A stretch of 64,000 nucleotides of DNA, from assembly GCF_030161595.1 (NCBI RefSeq), contig NZ_BSUM01000001.1, positions 2,728,001 to 2,792,000 on the forward strand. Direction: 5' to 3'. Position 1 is the first letter of the stretch. Each line of letters starts with the position of its first letter. Position numbers and translations under genes: made by a program. Positions 42,862-55,426 of the stretch are shown here, piece after piece. Under the pieces are notes generated by a model. The model did no database searches. It was not told the origin of the DNA and worked only from the letters and a program-made list of their open reading frames with translations. The stretch comes from Litorihabitans aurantiacus. GTDB lineage: Bacteria > Actinomycetota > Actinomycetes > Actinomycetales > Beutenbergiaceae.

Positions 42862-45800
42862 CCGACCTTGACGATCTCGATCGCCGACACCTTCGGCTGG
42901 TCGACGGTGGAGCTGAACGCGATGTTCAGCGTGCCGTCGGTCACCGCGATGGTGTTGGTCGTGATGAACGCGGTCATCGGTGCCACCCGCGCGTTGAGAT
43001 CCAGGTTGGCGATCTCCACGGGTCCGCCCTCGAGGTTGACGGAGAACACGCGCTTGCCCGTGCCTCCCGCTCCCCGCCGGTGGCGCCGTGGTAGATCTCG
43101 GCGAAGTGCAGCTTGACCTCGTACGTGCCCGACGAGCTGACCGGGACGTTGTAGGAGAAGGTGCCCGGACCCGTGGTCGCCGAACGCTCGGTGCGGTAGA
43201 GCGCGTCGTTCGTGGTTCCCAGGATGTCCGTGATGGCGTTGTTGGCGTACGACTTGCCACCGGAGAAGTAGGTGTCCGCCTGCCAGGTCACCCCGCCCAG
43301 GGTCACCGCCGGACCGCCGGCGTTGATCCGGATGGGTGCCGCCACGATCGCGCTGGTGTCGATCGCTGCCGACACCGAGGGCGTGGTGTTGCCCGAGGCG
43401 TCCACGGCGACCACGCGGTAGAACGTCGTGGCGGCCGCACCGGCACCCGTGTCGCGGAACGTCGTTCCCGTCAGGAGCGCCCCACCGAGATTGGTCCACG
43501 GGCCCGTGGCCGTGGTGCCGCGCTCGATGCGGTAGCCGATGAGGTCGGCATCGGTGGACGCCGCCCACGTCAGGTCCACGCCCGTGGCGTTCGCGACGCC
43601 CGTGGGAGCCGCAGGCACCCCGGGTGCCGTGGTGTCGGACGAGGACACCGGCAGGATGTTCGTCACCAGGTAGACGTTGTCCTGGAAGTCACAGTTCGTC
43701 GGCCCGGTCCCGCACTGCGCGGGTGAGCTGATGTAGTCGTGACCGGCGAACCACGCCCCGGGGACGGTCTTGCCGCTGGCGTCCTTGACGGGCCACATCT
43801 TGACCGCCATCCACTGCGTCTGCGTGGTCGACTGACCCGCCACCGTGATGCCGAAGTTGCCCGTCGGGCTCGTCGAGATCGCGGTCTTGGTGCCGTCGCT
43901 CCTCAGCGGGTAGATCGCCTGTCCGTACGGTCCTGCGTGCGTGGCGGAGGCTCCGTTGATGGCGAAGTTCTCCGTCTGGCCGCAGCAGCCGTGGAACGCG
44001 GCGAGCTGGACCGCCTGGACCGGCTTGGTGTTGTCCAGACGCTTCCACTGGAAGGAGCGGACCTCGTCGCCGTTGAGCGGCGAACCCGGGATCTCCGACC
44101 CGTTGCCGATGCTCGTGGCCGAGGCCGGGACACCGGAGGTGGTCGTCGCGCCGTAGAGCTGGAAGATGTGCTCCAGCGACAGCTCGCTGCCACCCTCGGG
44201 CGCCGTCATGTAGCCGCCGCGCAGCTGGACCACGCGGTTGGCCGCCGCCGGGTCGCTCGTGGCCATGGTCAGCGTGCCCGTGCGCACACCGCGCGAGCCG
44301 GTGGTGGCCACGAACTTGACGGTGAGCGGGACAGAGGCGCCCGGTGCGATCAGCAGCGGGAGCGTCGGCGCACCGACGATCTCGAACTGACCGGCCGCAC
44401 CACCCAGGTCCAGCGACGTGATGCGCAGGTCCTTCGTTCCTGTGTTGCCCACGGTGAGGGTGACGGTGTCGTTGTACTTGAGCGTCTGGTGCGCCTCTGA
44501 CGAACCGAGGCTGTTGACGCGGTGCATCACCAGGACGTCCTCGTACAGGCCGGGGATCGGCGTGCCGTCGGCCTGGCGGACCACCTGACCGTTGGTCAGC
44601 TTGATCGTGCCGCCGATGTTCAGCACCTCGAGCGCGATCGTCCGGGTGGACGTCCGCCCCGTCGCGTCGGTGGCCGTGACCACGACCTGGTGCGTACCGA
44701 CCGCGGCGACGGTGAACGGAGCCGTGTACGGCGTCGCCGCGCCCCCGTCGAGCGTGTAGCTCAGCGAGGCGAGGGTCGTGCCGGAGGCCACCGTCGCGGC
44801 CAGCTCGACGGTGGCGGCGCCACCGTTGTAGGTGCCCGCCACGGCCGTGCCGTTGACCTTCGCCGTGATGCTCGGAGCGCTGAGCGCCGTACCCGAGATC
44901 CGGACCCAGTTCAGCTTCGTGTTGACGCCCGTCGGCGTCAGCGTCAGCCTGCCGTCGGTCACGGTGACCGTGGCCGAGCCGGTGGCGAACGGTGCTGCAC
45001 CCGTCGGCGTGTAGTTCGTCACCAGGGCGACGCCCTCGGCCGCGACGCCGTGCACCGAGTCGGTGTAGCCGGCGTCGCCGACCGAGACCTCCACGGTGTA
45101 GGTGCCGTTGGCGAGCGCGTGCTCCCACGTGCCGACCGAACCACCCGAGATCGGGTCGCCGCTCGTCGTCGTCGCCTGCATGAGGATCAGGCCCTGGCGC
45201 GCCTGGTCACCCGTCGGGTAGGTGATGCCCGCGGTCGCTGCGGTGCGCAGACGCGTCTGCCCGGAGCGGTCCGTCGGCGTACCCGCCACCAGCCAGCCGT
45301 GGCCCGACGCCGCCGAGAAGGAGGCACCGGTGTCGGCCGTCCACCCCGTCGGCACCGGGGCGCCCGCGGGTCGGAAGCTGTAGCCGAGCGACGTGGACGG
45401 GGTGGTCGGCGCGAGGCCGTCGCCCTTGATCGAGACCCAGTTCAGCTTGGTGTTCGTGCCACCGTTGCGAACGGTGACCCGCCCGTCCGTGACCGTCACG
45501 GTGCGCACGCCGACCTGCTGCGGCGTCGTGGCCGTCGGGACGAACGCCGTGATGACCGGCTGCCCCTCGACACGCACGCCGTGCGTGGAGTCGAGGTAGT
45601 TGGCGTCTCCGACCGAGACGGCGACCTCGTACGTGCCGTTCGGCACCGCGTACTCCCAGAACCCGCTCGTGTAGGCCGGCTGGGTGGCGTTGTCCAGGAA
45701 CGCGAAGCCCTGCTGCTGCGCGGCGGCCGGGAAGGTGATCCCGCCCGTGGGGGCCGTGCGGTAGCGCGTGGCGTCCGGCCTGGCGACCGGCAGCGACGTG

Positions 45801-48800
45801 GCCTCGTTCATCCAGCCGTAGCCGCGGTCGGCGCTGAACGCTCCGCCGGTCTCGGCCGACCAGCCCTGGGGGACCGGGGTGCCGGCGGGCTGGAACGTCA
45901 TCCTCACCTGCGCGCCGTCGGACGGGTCGTCGCCGCCCGGGTCGGGCACGTCCGTCGGGACGACGTCGATGAAGCCGATCTTGGTGTTCCGGCCGCCGAC
46001 CGGGTCGATGGTCAGGTGGCCGTCCGTCACCGTCACGGTGCCCGTGGACACCTTGTGGCGTGTGTTCGACCCGGCGGCGCCCGACGGCGTGAAAGCCGTC
46101 AGGATCGTCGTGCCCTCGGCCCGGATCAGGTGGGACTCGACGTCGGTACCGACCGTGGGGTCACCCACGCCGACGGTGACCTCGTAGGTGCCGTTCGGCA
46201 CCTGGAGCTCCCAGTAGGCGTTGACGTTGGTGCCGTTGAAGGTGCCGGCGACGTCCTGCGGCTGCATGTGCATGAAGCTGTCGAGCCTCGCGTCCGTCTG
46301 CGAGGAGTTGCGGTCACGACCGTTGCCGGGCGTGGTGCCGCCGACGGAGATGTCCAGGTCGTCCTCGGTGGCCTGTCCCTTCCATCCGTAGGTCAGCCCG
46401 GTGCCCTGGTCGGACCCGGTCCTCGGCCCGTAGGCCTGACCGAAGTCGCGCACGTAGCCGGAGACGAGCTCGCCGGCCGCCGTCGTGAAGTCGACCTTGA
46501 TGGCGTTGCCACCGGAACCCGTGTCGGTGACCGGCCTGATGCCGGAGACGAGGAACAGGTAGTCCTGGTAGTCACCGTTGGAGGCGTCTTCGAACGCCAC
46601 GATGTAGGTGTTCGCGATGAGCACGCCGCTGCGGTTCTTCGCCGGGTAGATGCGCGCCCGGTGGGCGTTGGCGGCCGGCGTGTTCAGCCGGTCCTCCGTG
46701 AACCCGTACCGGTTGAAGACTCCCGAGTAGTAGTAGAAGCCGAAGGTCGCGGCACCCGGGTCGAAGCTCATCGTGCTGCCCGCCGTCACCGGGGGCAGGA
46801 GCGACTGGTAGCCGCCACCCGCGGTGTTGGTGCCGTTGATCGCGCCGAGCTGGCGACGGTCGGCGGCCGTGCCGTCGCCCGTGTACCAGCCGAACGGGAT
46901 GTTCTCCGGCGGCGCGTAGTGCGCGAGCGCCTTCCACGTCACCGGACCGGTGCCGGAGCGGACGAACAGCGGCTCCAGCACCTCCTCGCCCTGCGCGGCC
47001 GGGCTCATCCCGCCCTCGAGGTTGGTCCAGCCGACGTTGACCTCGTAGCCCAGCGTGCCGAGGACGTTGTTGAGCGAGGGCTCGTTCCCGCCCTCGATCC
47101 CGTTGGTAGCCAGACCGAACAGACCGAGCCGGATCGTGGTCCTGCCACCGTCGAGGGTGAGCACGGCCGACCGCTCGCCGGCCGTGGTGCCCGGCGTGAA
47201 GCGCACCTGGATCGTGGCCGAGGCACCGGCCGCGAGGGCGGCGGGGACGGCCGACGTCGGGACCACCGAGAACTCGGAGGCGTTCGCGCCGGTGATCGCA
47301 CCCGTGAGGGCGACGGTCTCGGTCGAGGAGTTGGTGATCGTGAACGACTCGACGTCGGTCTTCTGCGCGGCGCTGGCGTTTCCGGCGTTCGACCTCGCCG
47401 CCGAGAGGACGAGCTCGTCCTTGCTGACCTTGACGGAGGCGGCCTGCTGGCTCGCCGGGACCCGCAGCAGGTACAGCTTCTGGGCCGAGCCGGAGCGGTC
47501 GTACTGGTTGACGTACAGGTTGCCGTTCCGGGTGTCCTCCACGACCTCCAGCGGGTCGTTGAAGCCTCCGACGCCCTGCATCGTCGTGTTCGGGACGCCG
47601 GTCAGACCGACCTCCGTCTGCGCGCCGAGCACCTTGCCGGTGGTCGGGTCGACCTGCATAAAGATCAGGTCGTTGTTGTTGGAGAAGCGGACGACCACGA
47701 GGGCGTTCTCGAGCTGGCCGCCGAACGTCGAGCTCTTGTACTCGATCGCACCGTTCGGGGACTTGTTGAACTCGAAGTCGTACGCGACGCCCTTGTAGTT
47801 CGACTCGGGCAGCACGCCGGAGGCGTACCTGGTCTCACGGCCCGAGGCGCCGCCGCCCCACTTCGGGGGTTGGCCGGGTCGTTGCCCTCGTGCAGGACCC
47901 ACTCGCACCGCGTCGGGTTCGGGTGGCCGTAGTAGCCGCCCTCGACGACGTCGTAGAGGTGGTCGCGCTGCGTCGGGACGTTGGCCGTGGGAGGCACGGA
48001 GCGCGGCGTGTACGTCGCGTCCCGCGCGTCGCGCGCCCGGCAGGCCGCCGTGACGTCCTGACCGTTCACCGAGGCGAAGCCGGGGATGCCGGCGGCTGCC
48101 TGACGCGTGTAGGTGTTCGTCGCGCTGTTGTAGGTGACACCGGGCGTGTTGCCGCCGGCCGCCGTGCCGTTCGTGGGCACGTAGATGTGGCCGTTCGAGT
48201 GGTACACGAGGTCGTAGGCGTTGCGGATGCCGGTCGCGTAGATCTTGAGCGGGGCGTCCGTGGTGAAGGGGTCGTACGTGCCGCCCTGCGCCGTCTTGAC
48301 CGAGAGCGGGTTGTCACCCTCGGCGTCGTTGACGGCCGCGCGGACCCGGGCGTGGTCGGGGTCGAAGTGGAGCAGTGCGGCCGTGAGCATCTGCTCACCG
48401 CGCTGGCCCCACGTGCCGTCGAGGTCGCCGCCGGCCTGGTTCGACCCCTGGAGGACGTAGATGTCGCCGTTCGGACCGTACGTCATCGAGTTCGTCAGGT
48501 GGTCGGACTGCGAGCGCGGCATCTCGGTGAAGACCTGCTTGCGGTTCTGCAGGTTCGTGCCGGTGAGCAGGCTGATGCCGCTGGCCCACTGGTTCTGCTC
48601 GTTGGAGACGTTCGGCGAGGTGTTGGTGACCCACAGCCTGAGGTCACCCGCCGTCGAGCTCTGGTCGAACAGGAGGCCGATCATGGCGATCCCCGCGTAG
48701 CCGAGGTTCTCCATGTTCGTCAGCGTGCCGTCGGCGTTCACGGTGAAGCGGTACAGGCCCTGACCGATGGTCGAGCCGTACAGCTTGCCGTCCGGGCCGA

Positions 48801-51800
48801 AGACGAACGAGGCCCAGTACTTGCCGTTGCCGATCGGCAGCTCGACCTTCTCGAACGCGATGTTCGTGAGGGGCTTGAACTCGCTGCTGCCCGGGTCGAC
48901 GACGCCGGCACCGGTCGTGAAGACCGACTCGAAGGGCACCCAGGCGTTGCCGAGGCGGTCCTTGACGCCGCTGGTCACCACGAAGCGGTACGCCGTGCGG
49001 GGCGTGAGCGGCTCCGCCGGCGCGAAGTTCACGGTGTCGTTGCCGCCGGAGGTGTTGACCGAGCCTGCGACGGGGGTGTTGTCGGAGACGCGGAACAGCT
49101 GGACGTTGCCGGGCATCGTGGCGTCGTCGACGCCGTAGCCCGCGTAGGGGACCTTGATGGTTGCAGCCACGCCACCGTTGGTGTCGGCGTCGAGCGACCG
49201 GTTCTTGGGGAACACGTCCCAGATGTGCGGGTTGGCGTACTCGATCGCCTTGACGTCGACGTAGGCGATCTTCGTGTTGAAGCCACCCTTGGGGTCGAGC
49301 GTCAGACGTCCGTCCCAGACACCGACCGTCACGGTCGTCGTGCGGAACTCCGAGGCCGCCGTGGCCTGGAAGGAGTTGATGCCCACCGAGCCCTCGACGT
49401 TGATGGTGTGCTGGGAGTCGTAGGTCGACGCGCCCATCTGGTCGCCGACGGCGACGGCGACCTCGTAGAGGCCCTCCGGCACCGCGAGCTCCCACGTGCC
49501 CTCGGTCTTGACACCGTTGGTGCCGTTGCCGTTGTCGACGTCGCCGTACTGCATGTGCAGCATCGAGTCGAGTCGCTCGTCGATGCCCGGGCGGTTGCGG
49601 TCACGACCGTTGGTGGTGAGCGCGAGGGCGTGACCGTCCTCGTCGACCCAGCCGTAGGTCAGACCGGTGCCCTGGTTCGCGCTCGTGCGCGCACCGTAGG
49701 ACTGGCCCCAGTCGGCCACGTACCCGGCGGCGGGGACGGCGTTGGCCGCGGTGAAGTCGACCTTCACGTCGGTCGTGTTGGGGACGCGGGGACGCGAGAT
49801 CGCCTCGTTCGAGCCGGCGGAGACGTTGCCGGCCCCGTCGACCGCCACGACCGAGTAGAAGTACGTCGTGCCGTTCGTGACCGACCGGTCCACGTAGGTG
49901 GTGCCGGTGACGAGACCGGTGCCGGAGACGACCGTGCCGTTGTTCGCCGACCCGGCCTCGAGGGACCGCTTGACGCGGTAGCCCACCGTGTCCGTCGAGG
50001 TGGACGCCGCCCAGGTCAGGGTGACGGAGGTGTCACCCGGGAGCTGGGTCAGAGCCGTGGGAGCGACGGGCGCCTCGGTGTCGGGCACGAAGGTCCACCC
50101 GCCCTGCACCTCGTTCGACCTGCCGGACTGGTTGCCGGCGCCGTCGACGGCCGTGACCACGTAGTAGTACGTCGTGTTGGCGACGGCCGTGGTGTCGGCG
50201 AAGGTCCGCGTGGTCAGCAGGGCGCTGTTCAGCGGCGTGCCGAGCGGCGCTCCGGCCGCGGTGGCCCGGTACACGCGGTACCCGACCGTGTCGGTCGAGG
50301 TGCTGGCCGCCCAGGCGAGGCTGACCGAGGAGTCGGCCGCCGTGGCGGTCAGGCCGGTCGGCGCGGTGGGGGTGCGGTGTCCGCACCGCTGCGAGTGTGC
50401 TCGACCTTCAGCTTGGCGGCGGACTTGCCCTGGTAGTACTCGACGACGAGCGTGTGCGGTCCGTTGCCGAGCTGGACGGTGGCCGTGCGCGGCTCCTTGC
50501 CGTTCGATGCGAACCACGCGTCGATCACGAGCGTGCCGTCGACGCGCAGGCGCATGCCGTCGTCGTGGAGCGCCGTGAACGTGTAGCTGCCGGCGCCCTC
50601 GTCGATGGTCCGCGTGAAGCGGGCGGAGTACTCGGCAGCGGGGATGCCGTTGCCGGGTGCGACGCCCGAGGCGTGGGCGAGGTCGAGCGCGCTGGTGCAG
50701 GTCTCCGCGATCGGGGCGCCGGCGAGGGCGCGGCCCGCGAAGTAGGTACCCGACCACCTGGTGGTGGCGCAGACCGGCGGCTCGGCGCCGGCGGTGAAGG
50801 CGACGTCGACCTTGACGCGTGCGGCTGACTTGCCCTGGTAGTACTCCACCACGACCGTGTGCGGGCCGGACCCGAGGTCGACCTTGGCGGTGCGGACGTC
50901 GCGCTGGTGGGAGGCGAACCAGGCGTCCAGCACGGTGGTGCCGTCGACGATGATCCGGAGCCCGTCGTCGTTGGAGGCGGTGAAGGTGTACGTGCCGGCA
51001 CCCTGGTTCAGGGTCGAGGTGAAGCGTGCCGAGTACTCGGTGGAGGGCACCCCGTCACGGATCGTGCCGCCGGCGGCGTGACCCTGGTCGATCACCGTGA
51101 GGCAGTCCTCGGCGATCGGGACTCCGGCGAGGTTGCGACCGGCGAAGTACTGGGTGGTCCACCTCGTGGCGGCGCAGGTGGCCGGTGGCTCACCGGCCGA
51201 GTAGGTCATGTCGACCTTGAGTCGCGCTGCGGACCTTCCCTGGTAGTACTCCACGACGACCTGGTGGGGCCCCGCTGCCAGGTCGACCGACGCTGTCTTG
51301 ACCTCCTTGCCGTTCGAGGCGGCCCAGGCGTTGATGACGAGCGAGCCGTCGACGTAGAGGCGCATGCCGTCGTCGTGCACGGCGGTGAAGGTGTAGGTCC
51401 CGGCGCCGCGGTCCACCGTGGTGGTGAAGCGGGCCGAGTACTCGGCCGCGGGAACGCCGTTCCCGAGGGCGACGCCCGAGGCGTGGGCCTGGTCGATCGT
51501 CGCGACGCAGTCCTTCGCGATCGGCACGCCGGCCAGGGCGCGTCCGGCGAAGTACTGCACCGACCACCGGTTCGTGGCACACACCTCGGGTCCACCACCG
51601 GGCACCGTGACGGACACGGTGTTGGAGGCACCCGAGCGACCGCCCGCACCGACCGCGACGAGCGCGTAGCGGTAGGTGGAGTCGGCAGCGACCGTCGAGT
51701 CGGTGTAGCTCGTGCCCGTGAGACCGGACGCGAGGGGCGTTCCCGTGACGGCGACCGTGGCCGACGTCGAGCGGTACAGGTCGTACGTGGTCGCACCCTG

Positions 51801-54296
51801 GACACCGGCCCAGGTCAGGGCGGCGTTGCTGCCCTGGAGCGAGCCGGACAGGACGGGCGCCGCGGGGGCGACCGGTGCAGCCGGGATCGCGGCAGAAGCC
51901 TCGTTCGAGGCGCCGGAGACGAGTCCGGTGCTGCCGACCGCGACGACCGCGTAGTGGTACGTGGTGCCGGCGGCGACGGTGGTGTCCGAGAACGCCGAGG
52001 CCGTGAGCGGCGCGGCGTTCAGCGGGGCGCCGTCGGTGGCGACGGGCGAGGTGGTGGAGCGGAACACGTTCCACGTGACGTCCGCCGCGGTGGCCCACGT
52101 GAGGCTGACCGACGCGTTGTTGGCGCCGAGCGCGGCGGCCAGGTCGGTCGGGGCACCCGGGGCGACCGGCGCCGCGGGGACCTGCAGGGTGGCCTCGGCC
52201 GAGGCCGGGGAGGCTCCGCCGTCGTTCCTCGCGACGACGACGTAGTGGTACGTGCTGCCGACGCTCAGGCCGGTGTCCGCGAACGTGGGCTCGGTGAGCC
52301 CGGCGGCCAGGGGCCGGCCGGTGGTGGCGACGGGCGACGTCGATGACCGGAAGACCTCGTACTCCTCCGCGCCGTCGACCGCGGACCAGGCGAGCGTGGC
52401 CGACGTCCTGTCGGCGCCGAGCGTGGCCGTCACGCCCTGCGGGGCGAGGGGAGCCTCGACGGCGTCGGCGACCCGGGAGATCTCGAGGAACGACAGCTTG
52501 GTGTTGATCCCGCCGGGTTCGATCGTGAGCTGGCCGTCGGTGACCTCGACCGTCGCGACGCCCTGCTCGAACTGGGCCCCGGAGGTCGCGGTGGGCTTGA
52601 CGTCGGCGACGAGCGTCTCGCCCTCGACCGTCAGCGTGTGAGTGCTGTTGTAGTTGCCCGCCGAGGTGTCCCCGACCGCCGCGACGACGGTGTAGGTCCC
52701 GTTCGGGACGTCCTGGACGTAGACCCCGCGCTCACCGTTCACGCCGGCCGTCCCGGGAGGCGTCGCCTCCCCGTACGCCATGTGGATGATCGACAGCAGG
52801 CGGGGGTCGCTCTGCTGGCCCGCGTCCGCGGTGCGCACCCGTGTGTTGGCGGCGAAGTCGAACGGGGTGGCGTCGTCCGCCGTGACCCAGCCGGCACCTG
52901 CGGATGCCGTGTACGGCGCGCCGGAGTTCTTCGTGTAGCCGGTCGCGGCCGCGCCGGCCGCGGTGGTGAAGTCGATCTTCGCGACGGGTTCGCCCTCGGG
53001 AGCGGGGCTCGTGGCCGCGACGGTCGCGGCCGGGGAGACGTTGCCCGAGGCGTCGACCGCGACGACGGCGTAGTTCCACGTCTGACCGACGAAGGTGTCG
53101 TTGTCGGTGAAGGTCGTGCCGGTCAGCGGCGCCGCGCCGCCGAGCCCGGTGCCGGTGGTGGGAACGGGCGTGGTGGCGGACCGGTAGACGCGGTAGCCGG
53201 CCAGGTCGGTGTCGGCCGGGGCCGTCCACGCCAGCGGGGTCGAGTCGGTGGCGGCCGCAGCGGTCAGGTTGCCGACGGCGGCGGGCGGCGTGGTGTCGAG
53301 CTGCGCGGCGGTGAATCGTTCGAACGGCACGGCGATCGCCGTGGCGTCGGGCATGTTGCGCTTGGTCGCGAACACGCCGCCGACACCGGTGACGCCCGCC
53401 GCCTTCAGGTTGCCCTGGACCAGGGCGCCGTCGACGAAGTTCCGCGGCACCGGGATGGTGCCGATGGCCACGCTCGCGCCGCTGCCGATGGCGTAGGTGC
53501 CGGTAGCCGTGTTGCTCGTGCCGTCGACGTCGAGCGTGAGCGTCACCGGCGTCGAGCCGGCGATCGTGGTCCTGGTCGTGCTGAAGAGCTTCTGGGTGGT
53601 GGTGTTGCTGGCGTCGGTGTTGGCCGAGCCGTTGACCTCGCTGATGAGCTGGATCTGACGGCCGTTGGCGTCGGGTGCCGCGACGACGAACTTCACGTAG
53701 TTGTCGTCCGTGGGGCCGAACCAGAGACCGGCCTGCGCCGCGCTCGTGGCGGCGTCCGGCAGCTGGAGCGTGGTCGTGAGGCGGACCTTCTTGTCGACCG
53801 TGTCGAGCGGGACCCCCAGGGTGTTGTCCTGCTTGTTCTTCGTCACGTCGTTGCCGGTCGGACCGTTGACGAGGAAGGCGATGCCCTTGGTCGCCGTCAC
53901 GGTGAGTCGGCCGCCCGAGACCGCGAGGTTCTGGGGCAGGTACGCGGTGCGCTGCGCGGGGTCGCTCGCGGTGATCTTGGCGCTGGCCGGCTGGACGAGG
54001 CTGAAACCGGTGGCCACGTCGCCGGCGGCGTTCAGGCCGCCGTCGGTACCGGTGAACTCCAGCACGACGTCGTTGTCGGGGGTCACCGCGGCTCCGGTGA
54101 GCGGCGAGTACGGGGCCGAGGCCCACGTGGTCGGGTCCTGCGGGACCTCGGCGATCGGCACCGCGGCGGCCGGGACGGCGGACGCCACGACCGTGAGCGT
54201 GACGGCGGTCGCCGAGAGTGCGGCGACCGCACGAGTCACGAGCCGGCGGGTGCGGGCCGGCCCGCGGATCGTGCCGACCGGGGCAGTTCTGGGCAT
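42858..54296 (-). CDS. very large secreted multidomain carbohydrate-related protein, three apparent frameshifts
   Basis: About 3,813 residues after restoring bases at 50368-50372, 47865-47869 and 43072-43075. A signal peptide is followed by a concanavalin/LamG-like domain (about 60-330), FN3, a malectin-like domain (440-600), three FN3, three PA14 (about 903-1310), two FN3, a malectin-like domain, an SbsA-like Ig domain and a glucose/sorbosone-dehydrogenase-like propeller (about 1795-2285, with ATGIRNAYDLVYHSNGHIYV and VVEGGYYGHPNPTRCEW). Then come two copies of a choice-of-anchor-D plus 190-residue module, three malectin-like domains, Ig, FN3 and a last malectin domain. No LPXTG or membrane anchor. 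ATG at 54296 with a GAGAGGA site. First gene of the minus-strand operon. Confidence 0.85.
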
Positions 54297-54760
54297 GCGA
54301 GGTCCTCTCGAGCAGGGAATGACCGATCGCGTTGCGCAGGGGCGGGAGAACTCCGTCGACACCGTCGTCGAGACCATTCCCGGTTGCGCAGGTCGCTTGG
54401 GGGAGAAAGTAGGCGCGCCGTCGCGGGCGCCACAAGAGTGTGAATTACGTTCGCAGCCCCACCCCGTCGACCCGCTGCCGGAGCGATCGCCATCCATGCA
54501 GGTCAGATGCACTTGAGTCGCTCGACGTCTGAATCAGGCCCTACTCACAACTCGGTATAAACTGAGGGAATTCAAGCCATCCTTGAGTTACGCAAGGATT
54601 GCTCGCAAAGGTCCCGCAGGTGCTCTACGAAGGTCGCTCGACCTTTGCTTCGAGTTTGCGATGAATGCGGTATCGGCCCTCGGGAGACGTCGCCGCCGAC
54701 GTCGGAAACTGCCTCCGGTCGTGGCCGGCCGCACCGACGGGCGGCGGTGGCCGCTGCCCG
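54297..54760. promoter_or_regulatory. AT-richer regulatory region upstream of the giant gene
   Basis: A 464-bp gap with distinctly lower GC between 54500 and 54660. It holds several dyads: ATCCTTG / CAAGGAT at 54579-54599, AAGGTC / GACCTT with a 4-nt loop at 54630-54645, and GCAAAGGTC / GACCTTTGC at 54605-54648. The region would contain the promoter of the polysaccharide operon; the 54630 hairpin may also end the upstream kinase transcript. I cannot fix a -10 or -35 with confidence. Confidence 0.45.
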
Positions 54761-55426
54761 TCAGCCCAGCAGCCGCACCACGAGATCGGCCCCGTCCGCC
54801 GTCGCGACGATGCCGCGCGCATTGACCTCGTCGCTGCCGAGGGCGTGCTCCCGCGCCGCCGCGGGCGATCGACCGAACGCCTCGTGCCTCGCCACGAGCC
54901 GCTCCCGGCGCAGGTCGTCCGGCGGCGCGAGGAACCAGACCTCGTCCAGCAGCGGCCGCACGCCCGACCACGGGGACCCCGTGCGCAGCAGGTAGTTCCC
55001 CTCCGTGATGACGAGCGGCACCTCGGGACGCACCGCGATCCCACCCGCGACCGGCTCCTCGATCTCGCGGTGGAACCGCGGGGCGAGGACGACGCCGTCG
55101 AGCGCCGGATCGCCTCCGTCGCTCGACGCGACCTGCTCGCGGAGGCGGCGCAGCAGCGCGGCGTAGCCCGCGCCGTCGAACGTGTCGGGCGCCCCCTTGC
55201 GCGCGGTCCGCCCGAGCGCGTCGAGCACCTCGCCGGCGAGGTGGAAGCCGTCCATCGGCACGACGACGGCGCGCGCCGGCCCCAGCGCGGCAGCGAGCCG
55301 ATGGGCGAGGTGGGACTTGCCCGCACCGGGCGCGCCGGTGATGCCGAGGATGCGCCGGCTGCCCTCGTCCGCGAGGGCGTCGGCGCGCGCGACGAGGTCG
55401 GCGAGGGCGACCTCGCGAGGCGTCAC
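54761..55426 (-). CDS. nucleoside/nucleotide kinase-like P-loop protein
   Basis: A 221-residue P-loop kinase of the uridine kinase/phosphoribulokinase-like group. It has Walker A in LGITGAPGAGKSHLAHRLA, the substrate loop VVPMDGFHLAGEVLDALG, KGAPDTFDGAGYAALL, APRFHREIEEPVAG and the Walker-B-like VPLVITEGNYLL. This set matches the actinobacterial "nucleoside/nucleotide kinase family" (YggC/fructose-pathway type). The substrate could be a nucleoside or a sugar. GTG start overlapping the stop of the PfkB gene (GTGA), so the two kinases are co-translated. Confidence 0.82.
   Translation of the reverse strand: MTPREVALADLVARADALADEGSRRILGITGAPGAGKSHLAHRLAAALGPARAVVVPMDGFHLAGEVLDALGRTARKGAPDTFDGAGYAALLRRLREQVASSDGGDPALDGVVLAPRFHREIEEPVAGGIAVRPEVPLVITEGNYLLRTGSPWSGVRPLLDEVWFLAPPDDLRRERLVARHEAFGRSPAAAREHALGSDEVNARGIVATADGADLVVRLLG

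Noticed and set aside
42858-43350. Sortase anchor at the end of the giant protein
   Set aside because: The C-terminus ends in a malectin-like strand (SAIEIVKVG) with no LPXTG, hydrophobic helix or basic tail.
44522-47932. A 1,100-codon plus-strand open frame opposite the giant protein
   Set aside because: Antisense to repeated FN3/malectin domains and made of Arg/Gly/Val-rich low-complexity sequence.
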